Assembly: GCF_964059115.1 (NCBI RefSeq)
Contig: NZ_OZ060408.1
Span: forward strand, 372,001-436,000
Origin: Buchnera aphidicola (Pemphigus immunis)
Lineage (GTDB): Bacteria; Pseudomonadota; Gammaproteobacteria; Enterobacterales; Enterobacteriaceae
Length of the DNA: 64,000 nucleotides
Reading direction: 5' to 3'
Position 1 is the stretch's first letter. Every line of letters starts with the position of its first letter. Below the pieces are notes generated by a model that made no database searches, was not told where the DNA came from, and saw only the letters and a program-made list of their open reading frames with translations. This document shows positions 41,977-54,894 of this stretch, piece by piece. Both the position numbers and the translations under genes were made by a program.

Positions 41977-43632
41977 ATGAAAGAATATACTTGTTCTAAT
42001 TCTAATTTTATAAAAAAAATTATCGAAAAAGATTTAAAGAAAAAAAAGTATTTCTATTTACAAACACGATTTCCACCTGAACCAAATGGCTATCTTCATA
42101 TTGGTCATGCAAAATCAATATGTTTAAATTTTGGACTAGCTGAATATTATAAAGGTAAATGTAATTTACGATTTGATGATACTAATCCTACAAAAGAAAA
42201 TATAGAATACATTAATTCCATAAAAAAAGACATTCGATGGCTAGGTTTTCAATGGAATGGCGAAATTTTATATTCATCAAAATACTTTAATATATTAAAC
42301 AAATATGCTATAGAATTAATTAAAAAAGGACTGGCTTATGTCGATCAATTAAATAAAGAAGAAATACGTCAATATAGAGGAACTTTAAAAGAACCAGGAA
42401 TTAATAGTCCATATCGAAATCAAAGTATAACGGAAAATATATTACTATTTGAAAGAATGAAAAATGGTCATTTTGCAACAGGTACAGCATGTTTACGTGC
42501 AAAAATAGACATGAGTTCTCCCTTTATGATAATGAGAGATCCCGTTTTATATCGCATAATATTTTCTAACCATCATCAAACTAAAGATCAATGGTGTATA
42601 TATCCAACATACGATTTTTCACATTGTATATCTGATTCTTTGGAAGGTATAACACATTCTATCTGTACTTTGGAATTTCAAGATAATCGAAGATTATACG
42701 ACTGGATACTCGATAATATAACTATTACACATCGTCCTAGTCAATACGAGTACTCCAGATTAAATTTAGAATATACTATTCTATCTAAAAGAAAACTAAA
42801 TATCCTTGTCAAGAAAAAAATAGTACATGGATGGGATGATCCAAGAATGCCAACTATTTCAGGGTTACGTCGTCGTGGATATACACCATCTTCAATACGT
42901 ACATTCTGTCAAAAAATAGGTATTACTAAACAAGACAATTTAATAGAAACATCTTCTCTAGAATCATGTATACGAAATGAACTTAACAAAACAGCTCCTC
43001 GCAAAATAGCTGTACTAAATCCAATTAAAATACTTTTATCTAATGTACCTAATAATTATCAAGAAATTTTTACAGTTCCTAATCATCCTACTGATAATTA
43101 TATGGGTTTTCGTTCTTTACCATTTACCAACGAATTATATATCGATTATTTTGATTTTCATGAAACCAATAAAAAAGATTACCGTGGATTAGTACTAGGT
43201 CAAGAAATAAGATTACGTTACGGTTATGTGATTAAAGCTATAAAAGTTAAAAAAGATATCGAAAATAATATTATCAATATTATATGTACCTGCGATTTTA
43301 ATACTTTAGGAAAAAATCCGAAAAATAGAAAAATAAAAGGTGTCATCCATTGGTTATCTACTAAACATGCATTATCAGCAACCTTTCATTTATACAATAG
43401 ATTATTTACTATAAAAAACCCAGAAAAAGAAAAAAATTTTTTAAATTACATAAATCCAAAATCATTTCTAATTAAAAAAGGATTTGTCGAATCAAATATA
43501 AAAAACAAAAACAATGATCAAGTTTATCAATTTGAAAGAGAAGGTTATTTTTGTATTGAAAAAAATAAAAATAATAGTAATTTAATCTTTAATCGAATAA
43601 TACCTCTAAAGAATAAAAAAATACAAGATTAA
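41977..43632 (+). CDS. glnS: Glutamine--tRNA ligase
   Basis: Class I synthetase charging tRNA-Gln. It has 551 residues (E. coli 554). The HIGH-type motif is at 33-44 ([12 protein letters not shown]); [27 protein letters not shown] and the KMSKS-equivalent LSKRK near 267 are kept, with [16 protein letters not shown] next. Two C-terminal beta-barrels bind the anticodon. AAGG lies before the ATG. It ends at a 15-bp hairpin. E. coli has the same tRNA-rich neighbourhood (metT operon and glnS) close by. Confidence 0.97.
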   Translation: MKEYTCSNSNFIKKIIEKDLKKKKYFYLQTRFPPEPNGYLHIGHAKSICLNFGLAEYYKGKCNLRFDDTNPTKENIEYINSIKKDIRWLGFQWNGEILYSSKYFNILNKYAIELIKKGLAYVDQLNKEEIRQYRGTLKEPGINSPYRNQSITENILLFERMKNGHFATGTACLRAKIDMSSPFMIMRDPVLYRIIFSNHHQTKDQWCIYPTYDFSHCISDSLEGITHSICTLEFQDNRRLYDWILDNITITHRPSQYEYSRLNLEYTILSKRKLNILVKKKIVHGWDDPRMPTISGLRRRGYTPSSIRTFCQKIGITKQDNLIETSSLESCIRNELNKTAPRKIAVLNPIKILLSNVPNNYQEIFTVPNHPTDNYMGFRSLPFTNELYIDYFDFHETNKKDYRGLVLGQEIRLRYGYVIKAIKVKKDIENNIINIICTCDFNTLGKNPKNRKIKGVIHWLSTKHALSATFHLYNRLFTIKNPEKEKNFLNYINPKSFLIKKGFVESNIKNKNNDQVYQFEREGYFCIEKNKNNSNLIFNRIIPLKNKKIQD

Positions 43633-43651
43633 CAAAAATATCTATATTTAT

Positions 43652-43695
43652 AAGTATTAGTTTGATGATTAATCATATTAATCAAACTAATACTT
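43652..43695 (+). terminator. Long hairpin after glnS
   Basis: A 15-bp perfect inverted repeat (AAGTATTAGTTTGAT 43652-43666, ATCAAACTAATACTT 43681-43695) with a 14-base loop, 19 bases past the glnS stop. The flank TAAAGTT is not a strong U-tract, but stem length and place favour a terminator. Confidence 0.7.
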
Positions 43696-45653
<1,958 letters not shown>

Positions 45654-45678
45654 TCTTAAAAAAATAAAAGGATAAAAC

Positions 45679-46989
45679 ATGTCTAAAATAATGAAAATTA
45701 TATCTCGAGAAATAATTGATTCCCGAGGTAATCCAACTATCGAAGCTGAAGTACATTTAGAAGGTGGATTTGTTGGTATGGCAGCATCACCTTCTGGAGC
45801 TTCTACCGGATCCAGAGAAGCATTAGAACTACGCGATAATGATAAATCAAGATTTTTAGGAAAAGGAGTAACTAAAGCTACTGCACTAATAAATGGTCCT
45901 ATATCTTCTGCAATTTATAAAAAAGATGCTAGAGATCAAGAAAACATAGATAGTATTATGATTAATTTAGATGGTACTAAAAATAAATCTAATTTAGGAG
46001 CTAATTCTATTTTAGCAGTATCTTTGGCAACAGCCAAAGCAGCTGCAGCAGCTAAAGGTATGCCTTTATACCAACATATTGCAGATATTAACGGAACATC
46101 TGGAATATTTTCTATGCCTCTTCCTATGGTTAACATAATTAATGGAGGAAAACATGCTAATAATAATTTAGACATCCAAGAATTTATGATACAACCAATT
46201 AGAGCTAAAAATATAAAGGAAGCTATTCGTATATCATCTGAAATATTCCATATATTAGCGAAAATATTAAAAGAAAAAGGTATGAATACAGCTGTTGGAG
46301 ATGAAGGAGGATATGCTCCAGAATTATCTTCCAATGAATCAGCATTAAAAATAATTAAAGAAGCTGTTGAAAAATCTGGATATATATTAGGCAAAGATAT
46401 TACTTTAGCTATCGATTGTGCAGCATCGGAATTTTATAATTCTTATACCAAAAAATATAGATTAAAAAATGAAAAAAAACTTTTTAATTCCCACGAATTT
46501 ACTAACTATTTATATAATTTATCCAAAAAATATCCAATTTCTTCAATTGAAGACGGACAAGATGAATCAGATTGGGAAGGTTTTTTTCATCAAACAAAAA
46601 AACTAGGTAATAAAATACAAATAGTAGGTGATGATTTATTTGTAACTAATACTGATATTTTATATCAAGGTATAAAAAAAGGTATAGCCAATTCTATTTT
46701 AATAAAATTAAATCAAATTGGGTCCCTTACAGAAACTCTTGCCGCAATAAAAATGGCAAAAAAAGCAAATTATACCGTAATTATTTCACATAGATCAGGA
46801 GAAACTGAAGATGCTTCTATTGCGGATTTAGCAGTAGGTACAGCATCTGGACAAATTAAAACAGGTTCTGTCAGTCGTTCCGAAAGAACAGCAAAATACA
46901 ATCAACTAATTAGGATAGAAGAAACATTGGGAAATGAATTTGCACCATTTAATGGTATAAAAGAAATAAAAAATTATAAATTGATTTAA
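45679..46989 (+). CDS. eno: Enolase
   Basis: Interconverts 2-phosphoglycerate and PEP; in E. coli also part of the RNA degradosome. It has 436 residues (E. coli 432). Motifs: [46 protein letters not shown], the acid-base pair Glu/Lys in VGDEGGYAP and [13 protein letters not shown], and [16 protein letters not shown] precedes the ATG. It follows pyrG as in E. coli and is closed by a strong hairpin. PEP made here feeds the shikimate pathway, and hence pheA and aroQ products. Confidence 0.98.
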   Translation: MSKIMKIISREIIDSRGNPTIEAEVHLEGGFVGMAASPSGASTGSREALELRDNDKSRFLGKGVTKATALINGPISSAIYKKDARDQENIDSIMINLDGTKNKSNLGANSILAVSLATAKAAAAAKGMPLYQHIADINGTSGIFSMPLPMVNIINGGKHANNNLDIQEFMIQPIRAKNIKEAIRISSEIFHILAKILKEKGMNTAVGDEGGYAPELSSNESALKIIKEAVEKSGYILGKDITLAIDCAASEFYNSYTKKYRLKNEKKLFNSHEFTNYLYNLSKKYPISSIEDGQDESDWEGFFHQTKKLGNKIQIVGDDLFVTNTDILYQGIKKGIANSILIKLNQIGSLTETLAAIKMAKKANYTVIISHRSGETEDASIADLAVGTASGQIKTGSVSRSERTAKYNQLIRIEETLGNEFAPFNGIKEIKNYKLI

Positions 46990-47001
46990 AAATAAAATAT
47001 T

Positions 47002-47051
47002 AAAAAATAACAGACTTAATTATGACATTTAATAAAGTCTGTTATTTTTTA
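47002..47051 (+). terminator. Rho-independent terminator of eno
   Basis: ATAACAGACTT (47007-47017) and AAGTCTGTTAT (47035-47045) form an 11-bp stem, extended to about 16 by flanking A and T runs, with a 17-base loop, and followed by six T's. It lies 12-18 bases past the eno stop. Confidence 0.9.
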
Positions 47052-47913
47052 TATATGACATAATTTACATGAAAAATATTATTTATGTATATACTTAAAA
47101 GTATTTAGAAAAAATAACACATATAAAATTATTATAAATTTATATATCAATTATAAAATTGATAGAATATCAACAAGAACTTAATAAATTATTTGCAATA
47201 CGTTTTATTTTAAATAAAAAATATTAAATATTATTAAGATAATCAGAAAAATTTTTATATTTATAAAACTAAATTTTAAATTTATTAAATATATAATTCG
47301 TTTTTTATTCTTACTTATCTTATCTATCAACTTTAAAAATTTTTAAACTAATATTTTAAAAAACATTAATTTAAAAATTTTAAAAAATAAATATATAGTA
47401 TTTATTAAAAATAAAAATATTTATATATATTTTTTATATAAATAAAAATTTACTTAAACAATTAATCAACATTAAAAATATATACCAATATACGAAATAT
47501 AAATAAAAAATAATCATATTCTTATTTCTCATTAACTATTTTTTATTTCTATTAATAAATATAATTTTATATAAATAAAATATTATATATCTTTTTTGTT
47601 GAATGATCTTAAAAAATAATAATTGTAAATAAAATATAAATTTTAATGCTAATATGAAATTTTTATAATGTAAAAAATATTATTTAAAGTAAAAATTTTA
47701 CATAGAATTCACATAAATTACTGATTTTTCAGTGGAAAAATTAAAAAATATAAAAGAATCAATCAGCTATAAAAAATATCTGTTTTATCAAAAAAAATTA
47801 TTTATATTATTTTAATATAAAAATAAAGATAGTAAGTATTCTAAAAAAGCATTTCATTTTTATAAATTTATTACTTGACTTAATATAAAAATCTTATTAA
47901 TTTTATATTAATA
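47052..47913. other. Gene-free convergent region eno/cysC
   Basis: About 860 bases of AT-rich sequence between the eno terminator and the 3' end of cysC. A small hairpin (ATTTTTC 47724-47730, GAAAAAT 47735-47741) is the only structure I noted. No ORF of 60 codons on either strand and no recognisable gene fragment; probably the residue of deleted genes. Confidence 0.5.
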
Positions 47914-48522
47914 TCAAAATATTTTGTTTTTCTTAAGTACATATAATATATTATTTATGTTTTTAAAAAAAGAATCTTCTCCATTTAAATAAATATCTGG
48001 TTCATAAGGAATTTCATAACGAGAGGTAACACCAGTAAAATTATCTAATAAATTTAATCTAGATTTCTTATACAAACCTTTTGGATCACGTTTTTCACAA
48101 ATATGAATAGGAGTATCAACAAATATTTCAAAAAAATTTTTACAATCTATAATATTACGAATATTTTCTCTATCTTCTCGGTATGGAGAAATAAATGCTG
48201 TTATTACCAATAAACCAGCATCTACCATTAACTTAACTAATTCTCCTATTCTACGAATATTTTCTCTTCTATCATTTTCAGTAAAGTTTAAATCTCTACA
48301 CAAACCATGTCTAATATTATCTCCATCTAGTAAATAAGTACTAATATTTTTTTTATATAAAACTTTTTCTAATTTACCAGCAATAGTCGACTTTCCTGAT
48401 CCAGATAAACCTGTAAACCAGAGAACACCAGATTTATGATTATGTAATTTTTCACGTTTCTTTCGATTAATTTCATATTGATACCAAATAACATTTTCTT
48501 TATGTCCAATTTTCATTAACAT
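47914..48522 (-). CDS. cysC: Adenylylsulfate (APS) kinase
   Basis: Phosphorylates APS to PAPS in sulphate assimilation. It has 202 residues (E. coli 201). P-loop GLSGSGKS at 38-45, LLDGDNIRHGLCRDL, the phospho-acceptor-type Ser in TAFISPYR, and DPKGLYKKSR. Two starts are possible six bases apart (48522 and 48516) because AGGA overlaps the end of cysN. Last gene of the seven-gene cys cluster; 6 bases separate it from cysN. Confidence 0.96.
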   Translation of the reverse strand: MLMKIGHKENVIWYQYEINRKKREKLHNHKSGVLWFTGLSGSGKSTIAGKLEKVLYKKNISTYLLDGDNIRHGLCRDLNFTENDRRENIRRIGELVKLMVDAGLLVITAFISPYREDRENIRNIIDCKNFFEIFVDTPIHICEKRDPKGLYKKSRLNLLDNFTGVTSRYEIPYEPDIYLNGEDSFFKNINNILYVLKKNKIF

Positions 48523-48528
48523 TAAATC

Positions 48529-49968
48529 CTAATTATTAAATACTTTTTTTACTCCCCAATGAGGGAAATATCTAGATATTAAAAGACGTAACTCTAACTC
48601 AAAATTATTCATATTTACATCTTGTTTTTTATCTTTTTGATCCAATTTTTTTTGTATCATACCAGCAGCTATAGTAATATTACTAATTGGATCAATAAAA
48701 ATCATACTACCAGTTATTTTATTTTCACAATATAAATCAAATAATATAGGTTTTTCGAATTTAATTTCCACCACAGCGACACTATTCAAACATAAATTAT
48801 TTTTTTTATTTTTTTTTAGTGTATTAACATTAATCTCATATAATATATTTTTAATATAAACACGTGTATTTTGATTTCCTAATTTAACGTTATATAATTT
48901 ATTTAAAAACAAATCAGTTTCCGACATCCATACAATATAAATAATCGCTCTTTGTAAACCTATTAAATTCGAATTTAAATCTACTAACATATCACCACGA
49001 CTAATGTCTAAATTATCTTTTAATACTACAGTAATAGCTTGCCTTTCTTCTACTTGATCTTGATTACCATTAAAAGTAACAATTTTTTCTATTGTTGATA
49101 CCATACCAGATGGTAATACTTTAACTTTATCAAATACTCTTAAATTTCCAGAAACCAACGTTCCTGAATAACCACGGAAATCTAAATTAGGACGATTAAC
49201 ATACTGAATCGGAAATCTAACATTTGATTTTTTAAGAATATTATTAACTTTTACTGTTTCTAAAATATGCAATAAAGTTGATCCTTGATACCATTCCATA
49301 AGATTTTTTGAAGAAACAATATTCTCTCCAATAGTAGCAACTATCGGAACAAAAAAAATTTTTAATTCCTTGTTTAATTTATTAGAAAAACAAATAAAAT
49401 CTTTTTTTATTTTATCAAAAAAATCTTTTTTATAATCAACTAAATCCATTTTATTAATAGCTATAACCAAATAATTTATACCAAGAAGCACAGCGATAAA
49501 AGCATGTCTACATGTTTGCTCTAATAATCCTTTACGAACATCTATAAGCAAAATAGCAAGATCACAATTAGAAGCTCCTGTAACCATGTTTCTAGTATAC
49601 TGTTCATGCCCTGGTGTATCCGCAATAATAAACTTTCTTTTATTTGTAGAAAAATAACGATATGCAACATCAATAGTAATGCCTTGTTCTTTTTCTGCTT
49701 GTAGGCCATCAACCAACAACGCATAATCTAATTTATTACCTTGAGTTCCATGTCTTTTACTATCACCATGTAAAGAAAGTAAATGATCTTCATAAATATG
49801 TTTGGTATCATATAATAAACGACCAATTAAAGTACTTTTACCATCATCAACACTTCCACAAGTTAAAAATCGTAATAAACTTTTTTTCTTATCTAAACTT
49901 ATCCAATCTTTAAAATTCAATTTATAATGAAGATTGTTACCAACAAAAATATTATTTTTTTTATTCAT
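48529..49968 (-). CDS. cysN: Sulfate adenylyltransferase subunit 1 (GTPase)
   Basis: EF-Tu-like GTPase subunit that drives ATP sulfurylase (with CysD) to make APS. The preferred start ATG at 49968 (MNKKNN) lies just after the cysD stop and gives 479 residues (E. coli 475); the frame is open further into cysD. G motifs: CGSVDDGKST, DTPGHEQYTRNM, NKMDLVDY. Also VNRPNLDFRGYSGT and the ending SRYFPHWGVKKV. Unlike some bacteria, it is not fused to cysC. Confidence 0.96.
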   Translation of the reverse strand: MNKKNNIFVGNNLHYKLNFKDWISLDKKKSLLRFLTCGSVDDGKSTLIGRLLYDTKHIYEDHLLSLHGDSKRHGTQGNKLDYALLVDGLQAEKEQGITIDVAYRYFSTNKRKFIIADTPGHEQYTRNMVTGASNCDLAILLIDVRKGLLEQTCRHAFIAVLLGINYLVIAINKMDLVDYKKDFFDKIKKDFICFSNKLNKELKIFFVPIVATIGENIVSSKNLMEWYQGSTLLHILETVKVNNILKKSNVRFPIQYVNRPNLDFRGYSGTLVSGNLRVFDKVKVLPSGMVSTIEKIVTFNGNQDQVEERQAITVVLKDNLDISRGDMLVDLNSNLIGLQRAIIYIVWMSETDLFLNKLYNVKLGNQNTRVYIKNILYEINVNTLKKNKKNNLCLNSVAVVEIKFEKPILFDLYCENKITGSMIFIDPISNITIAAGMIQKKLDQKDKKQDVNMNNFELELRLLISRYFPHWGVKKVFNN

Positions 49969-49970
49969 AT

Positions 49971-50879
49971 TTAAAAATAACCTTGTCTTTTTTTTAATTC
50001 CATAGAACAATTTTTATCACTATCAATCAATCTTCCCGTTCGTTCACTTTTATTTGTTATTAACATTTCTGATATGATATCAGGAATAGTTTTAGCATCC
50101 GATAAATGAGCTCCAGTAAGAGGCCAACATCCTAAAGTCCGAAATCTGACCATTTTTTGTATAATTTTTTCATTTTCTTTAACAGTCATACGGTCATCAT
50201 CTACCATTATTAACATGCCATCTCTTTCTAAAATAGGTCGATGATCGGCGAAATACAATGGAACAATATTTATTTTTTCTATATATATATATAACCAAAT
50301 ATCTAATTCTGTCCAATTAGACAAAGGAAATATCCTGATATTTTCTCCTTTATTAATCTGACTATTATAGAGATTCCATAATTCAGGTCTCTGTTTTTTG
50401 GGATCCCATTGATTTGATAAATTTCGAAAAGAATATACACGTTCTTTAGCACGTGATTTTTCTTCGTCTCTTCTGGCTCCACCAAAAGCAGCATCAAAAC
50501 CATATTTACTAATAGCTTGTTTTAATCCTTCTGTCTTCATAATATCAGTATATTTAGTAGAACCATGTGTAAACGGACTTATACCAGAAGATATTCCTTT
50601 TTTATTACAATGGATAATTAATTCAATACCTAAATCTTTAACCACTTGATCACGAAATTTATACATTTCAGAAAATTTCCAACCTGTATCTACATGCAAT
50701 AAAGGAAAAGGTATTGTCCCCGGATAAAACGCTTTTCTAGCAAGATGTAACATAACTGAAGAATCTTTTCCTATAGAATATAACATAACTAGATTTTGAA
50801 ATTCTGCAGCTGCTTCACGAATAATATAAATACTTTCTGATTCAAGTTGATCTAAATAAGTAAACTTTTTTTTCTTCAT
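49971..50879 (-). CDS. cysD: Sulfate adenylyltransferase subunit 2
   Basis: Catalytic PP-loop subunit of ATP sulfurylase. The ATG at 50879 ([13 protein letters not shown]) gives 302 residues, exactly the E. coli length; the frame is open to 50897 inside cysG. Motifs: [22 protein letters not shown] (PP-loop, SIGKDSS), [25 protein letters not shown] and the ending [10 protein letters not shown]. It starts one base after the cysG stop, with GAG in the cysG end as ribosome-binding site, and is followed by cysN. Confidence 0.97.
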   Translation of the reverse strand: MKKKKFTYLDQLESESIYIIREAAAEFQNLVMLYSIGKDSSVMLHLARKAFYPGTIPFPLLHVDTGWKFSEMYKFRDQVVKDLGIELIIHCNKKGISSGISPFTHGSTKYTDIMKTEGLKQAISKYGFDAAFGGARRDEEKSRAKERVYSFRNLSNQWDPKKQRPELWNLYNSQINKGENIRIFPLSNWTELDIWLYIYIEKINIVPLYFADHRPILERDGMLIMVDDDRMTVKENEKIIQKMVRFRTLGCWPLTGAHLSDAKTIPDIISEMLITNKSERTGRLIDSDKNCSMELKKRQGYF

Positions 50880-50880
50880 A

Positions 50881-52299
50881 TCACTTCTCAATAACATTTT
50901 TATATTTAATTTTATCTAATAAATTAATCGATTTAAACCATTTCAATTTTTTATGTAAATTGACTACTTTACCAATAATTAATATAGATGGATTGTTAAT
51001 ACGTAATGCCAAATATGGAATATTCTCTACAGTCCCAATTAAAATTTTCTGGTTTAATGTCGTTGCTTGTCCAATTAAAGCCACTGGAGTTTTTTTTAAA
51101 AAACCATAAAAAATTAATTTCTTATAAATTTTATTTACATTTACTTTAAACATATATATAACTACAGTAATAGCAGATATAGCTAAATGACACCAATTAA
51201 TTTTATTTAAATTGTTATCAGCATTATCACCTGTAATAAATATAACACCTTGAGAACAAGTTCGATGAGTCAATGGTATACCTGCATATGCCGCAGCACC
51301 AATAGCAGCAGTTACACCAGGAACCACTTGAAAAGAAATATCGTACCTTTTAAGATTCTTTAATTCTTCTCCTCCACGTCCAAATATAAAAGGATCACCA
51401 CCTTTTAAACGAACAACTTTTTTCCCTTTTTTTGCTAAAGATATTAATAAATTATTAATATCTCTTTGCAACATTCCCTTGCCCCCTGAACATTTTCCGA
51501 CATTAATACAATTAGCATCACGACGAACTAATCCTAATATCTCCTTGCTAACTAAAGCATCATACAAAACGTAATCAGCTTGCTGTATCACTTGCAAACC
51601 CCTTAAAGTTAATAAACCGCTATCTCCTGGTCCAGCTCCTACCAAAATAATTTCTCCTGTAGATACATTAGGAAACCTTATTTCTTTATTTAAAATACTT
51701 ATAGCATTTTTAATATTACCACTTAAAATCTGTCCAACGAATGCTCCATTAAATAAACGTTCCCAAAAAAAACGCCTTTCAGATGAAAACAAAAAAAAAT
51801 TTTTAACTTGTTCTCTCCATTTTTGAGCTATATTTGCTACCATACCCAATTTCATAGGTAACAAAGATTCTATACGTTCACGAATTAAACGTGATAATAC
51901 CGGTGCAGATCCACCTGAAGAAATACCTATCACTATAGGTGAACGATCAATAATAGAAGGAAATATAAAAGAACATTTAGAAGGATCATCTACAGTATTA
52001 ACCAATATACATCTTTTATTTGATGCTATAAAAACATTTTTATTTAAAATTTTGTTATTTGTTGCTGCAATCACTAAAAATACTTGTTCTAAATGCTCTT
52101 CTTTAAATTCAGTTTTTAACCATTTTATTATATTTTTTTTAAATAAATATAATAATTTCAAACAAATTTTATGAGCTATAACGGTGATTATAGCACCTGC
52201 ACGCAATAACAATATAACTTTACGAAGTGCAATTTCTCCACCACCAACTACTAATACACGTCTCGATTTTAAATTAGCAAAAATAGGTAAATAATTCAC
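50881..52299 (-). CDS. cysG: Siroheme synthase (trifunctional CysG)
   Basis: Makes siroheme, the cofactor of CysI, from uroporphyrinogen III. It has 472 residues (E. coli 457). The N-terminal NAD-dependent dehydrogenase/ferrochelatase (about 1-205) has [12 protein letters not shown], the Asp of TVDDPSK and the Ser of [12 protein letters not shown]. The C-terminal methyltransferase (from about 215) has [29 protein letters not shown] and [22 protein letters not shown] short extra C-terminal tail ([13 protein letters not shown]) is present. In E. coli cysG sits with nir genes; here it is inside the sulphate cluster. Confidence 0.97.
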   Translation of the reverse strand: MNYLPIFANLKSRRVLVVGGGEIALRKVILLLRAGAIITVIAHKICLKLLYLFKKNIIKWLKTEFKEEHLEQVFLVIAATNNKILNKNVFIASNKRCILVNTVDDPSKCSFIFPSIIDRSPIVIGISSGGSAPVLSRLIRERIESLLPMKLGMVANIAQKWREQVKNFFLFSSERRFFWERLFNGAFVGQILSGNIKNAISILNKEIRFPNVSTGEIILVGAGPGDSGLLTLRGLQVIQQADYVLYDALVSKEILGLVRRDANCINVGKCSGGKGMLQRDINNLLISLAKKGKKVVRLKGGDPFIFGRGGEELKNLKRYDISFQVVPGVTAAIGAAAYAGIPLTHRTCSQGVIFITGDNADNNLNKINWCHLAISAITVVIYMFKVNVNKIYKKLIFYGFLKKTPVALIGQATTLNQKILIGTVENIPYLALRINNPSILIIGKVVNLHKKLKWFKSINLLDKIKYKNVIEK

Positions 52300-52432
52300 G
52301 TCAACTCTACTTTAAAAGTATAAAAAATTATAAAAACACATTTTTATATAAAAATTATTTTAATAAAAGTAAATTAAATATTTTTTATATAAAACATTCA
52401 ATTTAAAATAAATAAAAATTATATTCAAAAAA

Positions 52433-53167
52433 TTATTCTATATGTAAACCACATTCGCGTTTCAAACCAAAAAAACGTGTATCTTCCTCTCTCATTCCAT
52501 ACTTATACTTACTAGTTGTATGCACATCTCCTACCGATAAATAACCTTGATGAAATAAAGGATGATATTCTAAATTATTTTTTTTAATATAATCAAAAAT
52601 TTTATTATTATCCCAATCTAAAATAGGCAAAAACTTAAATATTCTTTTTTGTATACTAATAAAAGATAAATTATATCTGCTTTTAGATTGGCTGCGCCGC
52701 AATCCAGAAAACCATGTTTTTGCCGATAATTTTTGCAAAGCAGCATTCATCGGTTCTATCTTGTTAATTTTATTATAGAATTCTATTCCTTTAAGACCTT
52801 TCTCCCATAATTTTCCATATCTTGCTTCTTGCCAAGCTGGCGTTATTTTCGAACGAAAAACATGTAAATTTAATTTAAATTTATCTTTCAATTGATCAAT
52901 AAAAATATAAGTTTCAGGAAATAAATAACCTGTATCAATTAGAATAACAGGAATATCAGGTTTTTGTTGTATTATAAGATGTAGACATACCACTGATTGG
53001 ATCCCAAAACTAGATGATAAAACAAATTCTGACGATAAATTTTCTATTGCCCAAATAATACGTTTTTCTGCAGAAAGATCTTGTAAAAATACATTAACAT
53101 GAGAAAAAAAATGATATTGTTCTTCTTTTTTTAATTCATTAATTTCAAGTAAATTTAAAACAGACAC
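52433..53167 (-). CDS. cysH: Phosphoadenosine phosphosulfate (PAPS) reductase
   Basis: Thioredoxin-dependent reduction of PAPS to sulphite. The GTG at 53167 ([12 protein letters not shown]), five bases after GAGG, matches the E. coli N terminus and gives 244 residues, exactly as in E. coli; the longer frame from a TTG at 53191 would overlap cysI. PP-loop region [36 protein letters not shown] and the catalytic cysteine in KRECGLH at the C terminus are intact. It is 11 bases after cysI; 133 bases separate it from cysG. Confidence 0.97.
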   Translation of the reverse strand: MSVLNLLEINELKKEEQYHFFSHVNVFLQDLSAEKRIIWAIENLSSEFVLSSSFGIQSVVCLHLIIQQKPDIPVILIDTGYLFPETYIFIDQLKDKFKLNLHVFRSKITPAWQEARYGKLWEKGLKGIEFYNKINKIEPMNAALQKLSAKTWFSGLRRSQSKSRYNLSFISIQKRIFKFLPILDWDNNKIFDYIKKNNLEYHPLFHQGYLSVGDVHTTSKYKYGMREEDTRFFGLKRECGLHIE

Positions 53168-53178
53168 AATAACCTCTT

Positions 53179-54894
53179 TTATTTTATCCAAAAATCATTT
53201 TTTGCATCAATTACAGCTTTTACGATACCAAATCGAACAACAAAATCACCAAAATGTTCACCATGATATCTTTTTTTTGACCAAATTTTTATCAAAAATT
53301 TTAAATGATCTAATATTTCTTTTTCTGTACAATTTTCAGCATATATTTTAGCAATACGAGTACCAATATAGTTTCCACCTATATATAAATTATATCTTCC
53401 TGGAGATTTTCCTATCAATCCAATTTCAGCTAATAAAGATCTGCCACAACCATTTGGACATCCTGTAACTCTAAATATTAGTTTTTCCTGTTGCATATTA
53501 TATTTCAATAAAATTTTTTCTATTTGCATAATAAAAAAAGGTAATTTACGTTCCGCTTCTGCCATAGCTAAAGGACAAGTAGGAAAAGATACACAAGCCA
53601 TAGCATTTTTATTTAATTCAGTTATTGAACTTAACATCCCATTCATAAAAAAAATATTTTCAATTTCTTTTTTATCTTGTTCTTTAACTCCAGATATAAT
53701 TATATTTTGGTTAGCAGTCAAACGAAAATCACCTTTATGTATCTCAGCTACTTTAGATAAAGCTAATTTAATATTCTGATCTTCATTATCAATAATTCTT
53801 CCATTTGGAATAAAAACAGTTAAATGCCATTTTTGATCTATACCTTCTATCCAACCAAAACGATCACCTCTTTCAGTAAAATAATAAGGATAATTTTTTT
53901 TAAAAGTCACATTCGCTCTTTTTTCTACTTCTTTTTTAAAAACCTCATATCCTACACGATATAAAGTATATCTTGTTTTAGCATTTTTCCTATTAGTCCG
54001 ATCACCCCAATCACGTTGCGTAGTAACTATTGCTTCAGATACAGATAAAATTTTATCAACAGGAATAAAACCTAATTCAGTAGCACAAGATGGCCATGTA
54101 GTTTTATTTCCATGTTCAATAGATAAACCACCTCCTATTAATACATTAAATCCTATTAATCTTTTTTTTTCCGAAATAGCTATAAAACTCATATCATTAG
54201 CATGCAAATCAACATCATTATACGGAGGAATGACTATACAAGTTTTAAATTTTCTTGGTAAATAACTAGAACTAAGAATAGGCTCCTTATCAGTAGTAGA
54301 TAACTTTTTTTTATCTAACCAAATTTCTGCATAAGCTTTGGTTTTTGGTAATAAATGTTCAGATATCTTTTTCGCCCATTCATACACTTCATAATGTAAT
54401 TTTGATTCAACAGGATTAGAAGTGCAAATGACATTTCTGTTTACATCATTGGCTGTTCCAATTGAATCTAATCCAATACTATGTAACATTTTATGTACAG
54501 ATTTTAAATTCTTTTTAAGAATTCCATGAAATTGAAATGTTTGACGATTAGTTAAACGAATTGTTCCATATAAAGTTTTTTTGGTTGCAAATTTGTCAAT
54601 TTTTAACCATTGTTTGGCCGTGATTACTCCACCTGGTAATCTACAACGCAACATCATAGCATAACGAGGTTCTAATTTTTGTTCACTACGTTCTAAACGA
54701 ATATCTCTATCATCTTGTTGATACATTCCATGAAAACGAATTAAAGAAAAATTATCCCCATTAAATCCATTAGTAATACCATCTTTCAGATCTTCATTAA
54801 TGGTACCTCTTAAATAATTACTTTGTTTTTTTATACGTTCAAAATCAGTTAATTTTCCTTTAATATAAAATTTTTTATTTTTGTTTTCTTTCAT
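53179..54894 (-). CDS. cysI: Sulfite reductase hemoprotein beta subunit
   Basis: Siroheme/4Fe-4S protein reducing sulphite to sulphide with six electrons from CysJ. The ATG at 54894 overlaps the cysJ TGA by one base (TGATG), with AGGGA nine bases upstream, giving 571 residues (E. coli 570). The four cluster cysteines are in [11 protein letters not shown] and TGCPNGCGR. Other conserved blocks are [43 protein letters not shown] and [10 protein letters not shown]. Confidence 0.97.
   Translation of the reverse strand: MKENKNKKFYIKGKLTDFERIKKQSNYLRGTINEDLKDGITNGFNGDNFSLIRFHGMYQQDDRDIRLERSEQKLEPRYAMMLRCRLPGGVITAKQWLKIDKFATKKTLYGTIRLTNRQTFQFHGILKKNLKSVHKMLHSIGLDSIGTANDVNRNVICTSNPVESKLHYEVYEWAKKISEHLLPKTKAYAEIWLDKKKLSTTDKEPILSSSYLPRKFKTCIVIPPYNDVDLHANDMSFIAISEKKRLIGFNVLIGGGLSIEHGNKTTWPSCATELGFIPVDKILSVSEAIVTTQRDWGDRTNRKNAKTRYTLYRVGYEVFKKEVEKRANVTFKKNYPYYFTERGDRFGWIEGIDQKWHLTVFIPNGRIIDNEDQNIKLALSKVAEIHKGDFRLTANQNIIISGVKEQDKKEIENIFFMNGMLSSITELNKNAMACVSFPTCPLAMAEAERKLPFFIMQIEKILLKYNMQQEKLIFRVTGCPNGCGRSLLAEIGLIGKSPGRYNLYIGGNYIGTRIAKIYAENCTEKEILDHLKFLIKIWSKKRYHGEHFGDFVVRFGIVKAVIDAKNDFWIK

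Noticed and set aside
45936..46394. 152-codon minus-strand frame inside eno
   Set aside because: Antisense shadow of a strongly conserved gene; no ribosome-binding site and no family resemblance.
53168..53191. Longer cysH starting at a TTG and overlapping cysI
   Set aside because: The GTG at 53167 has a better Shine-Dalgarno, matches the E. coli N terminus and length, and removes the overlap.
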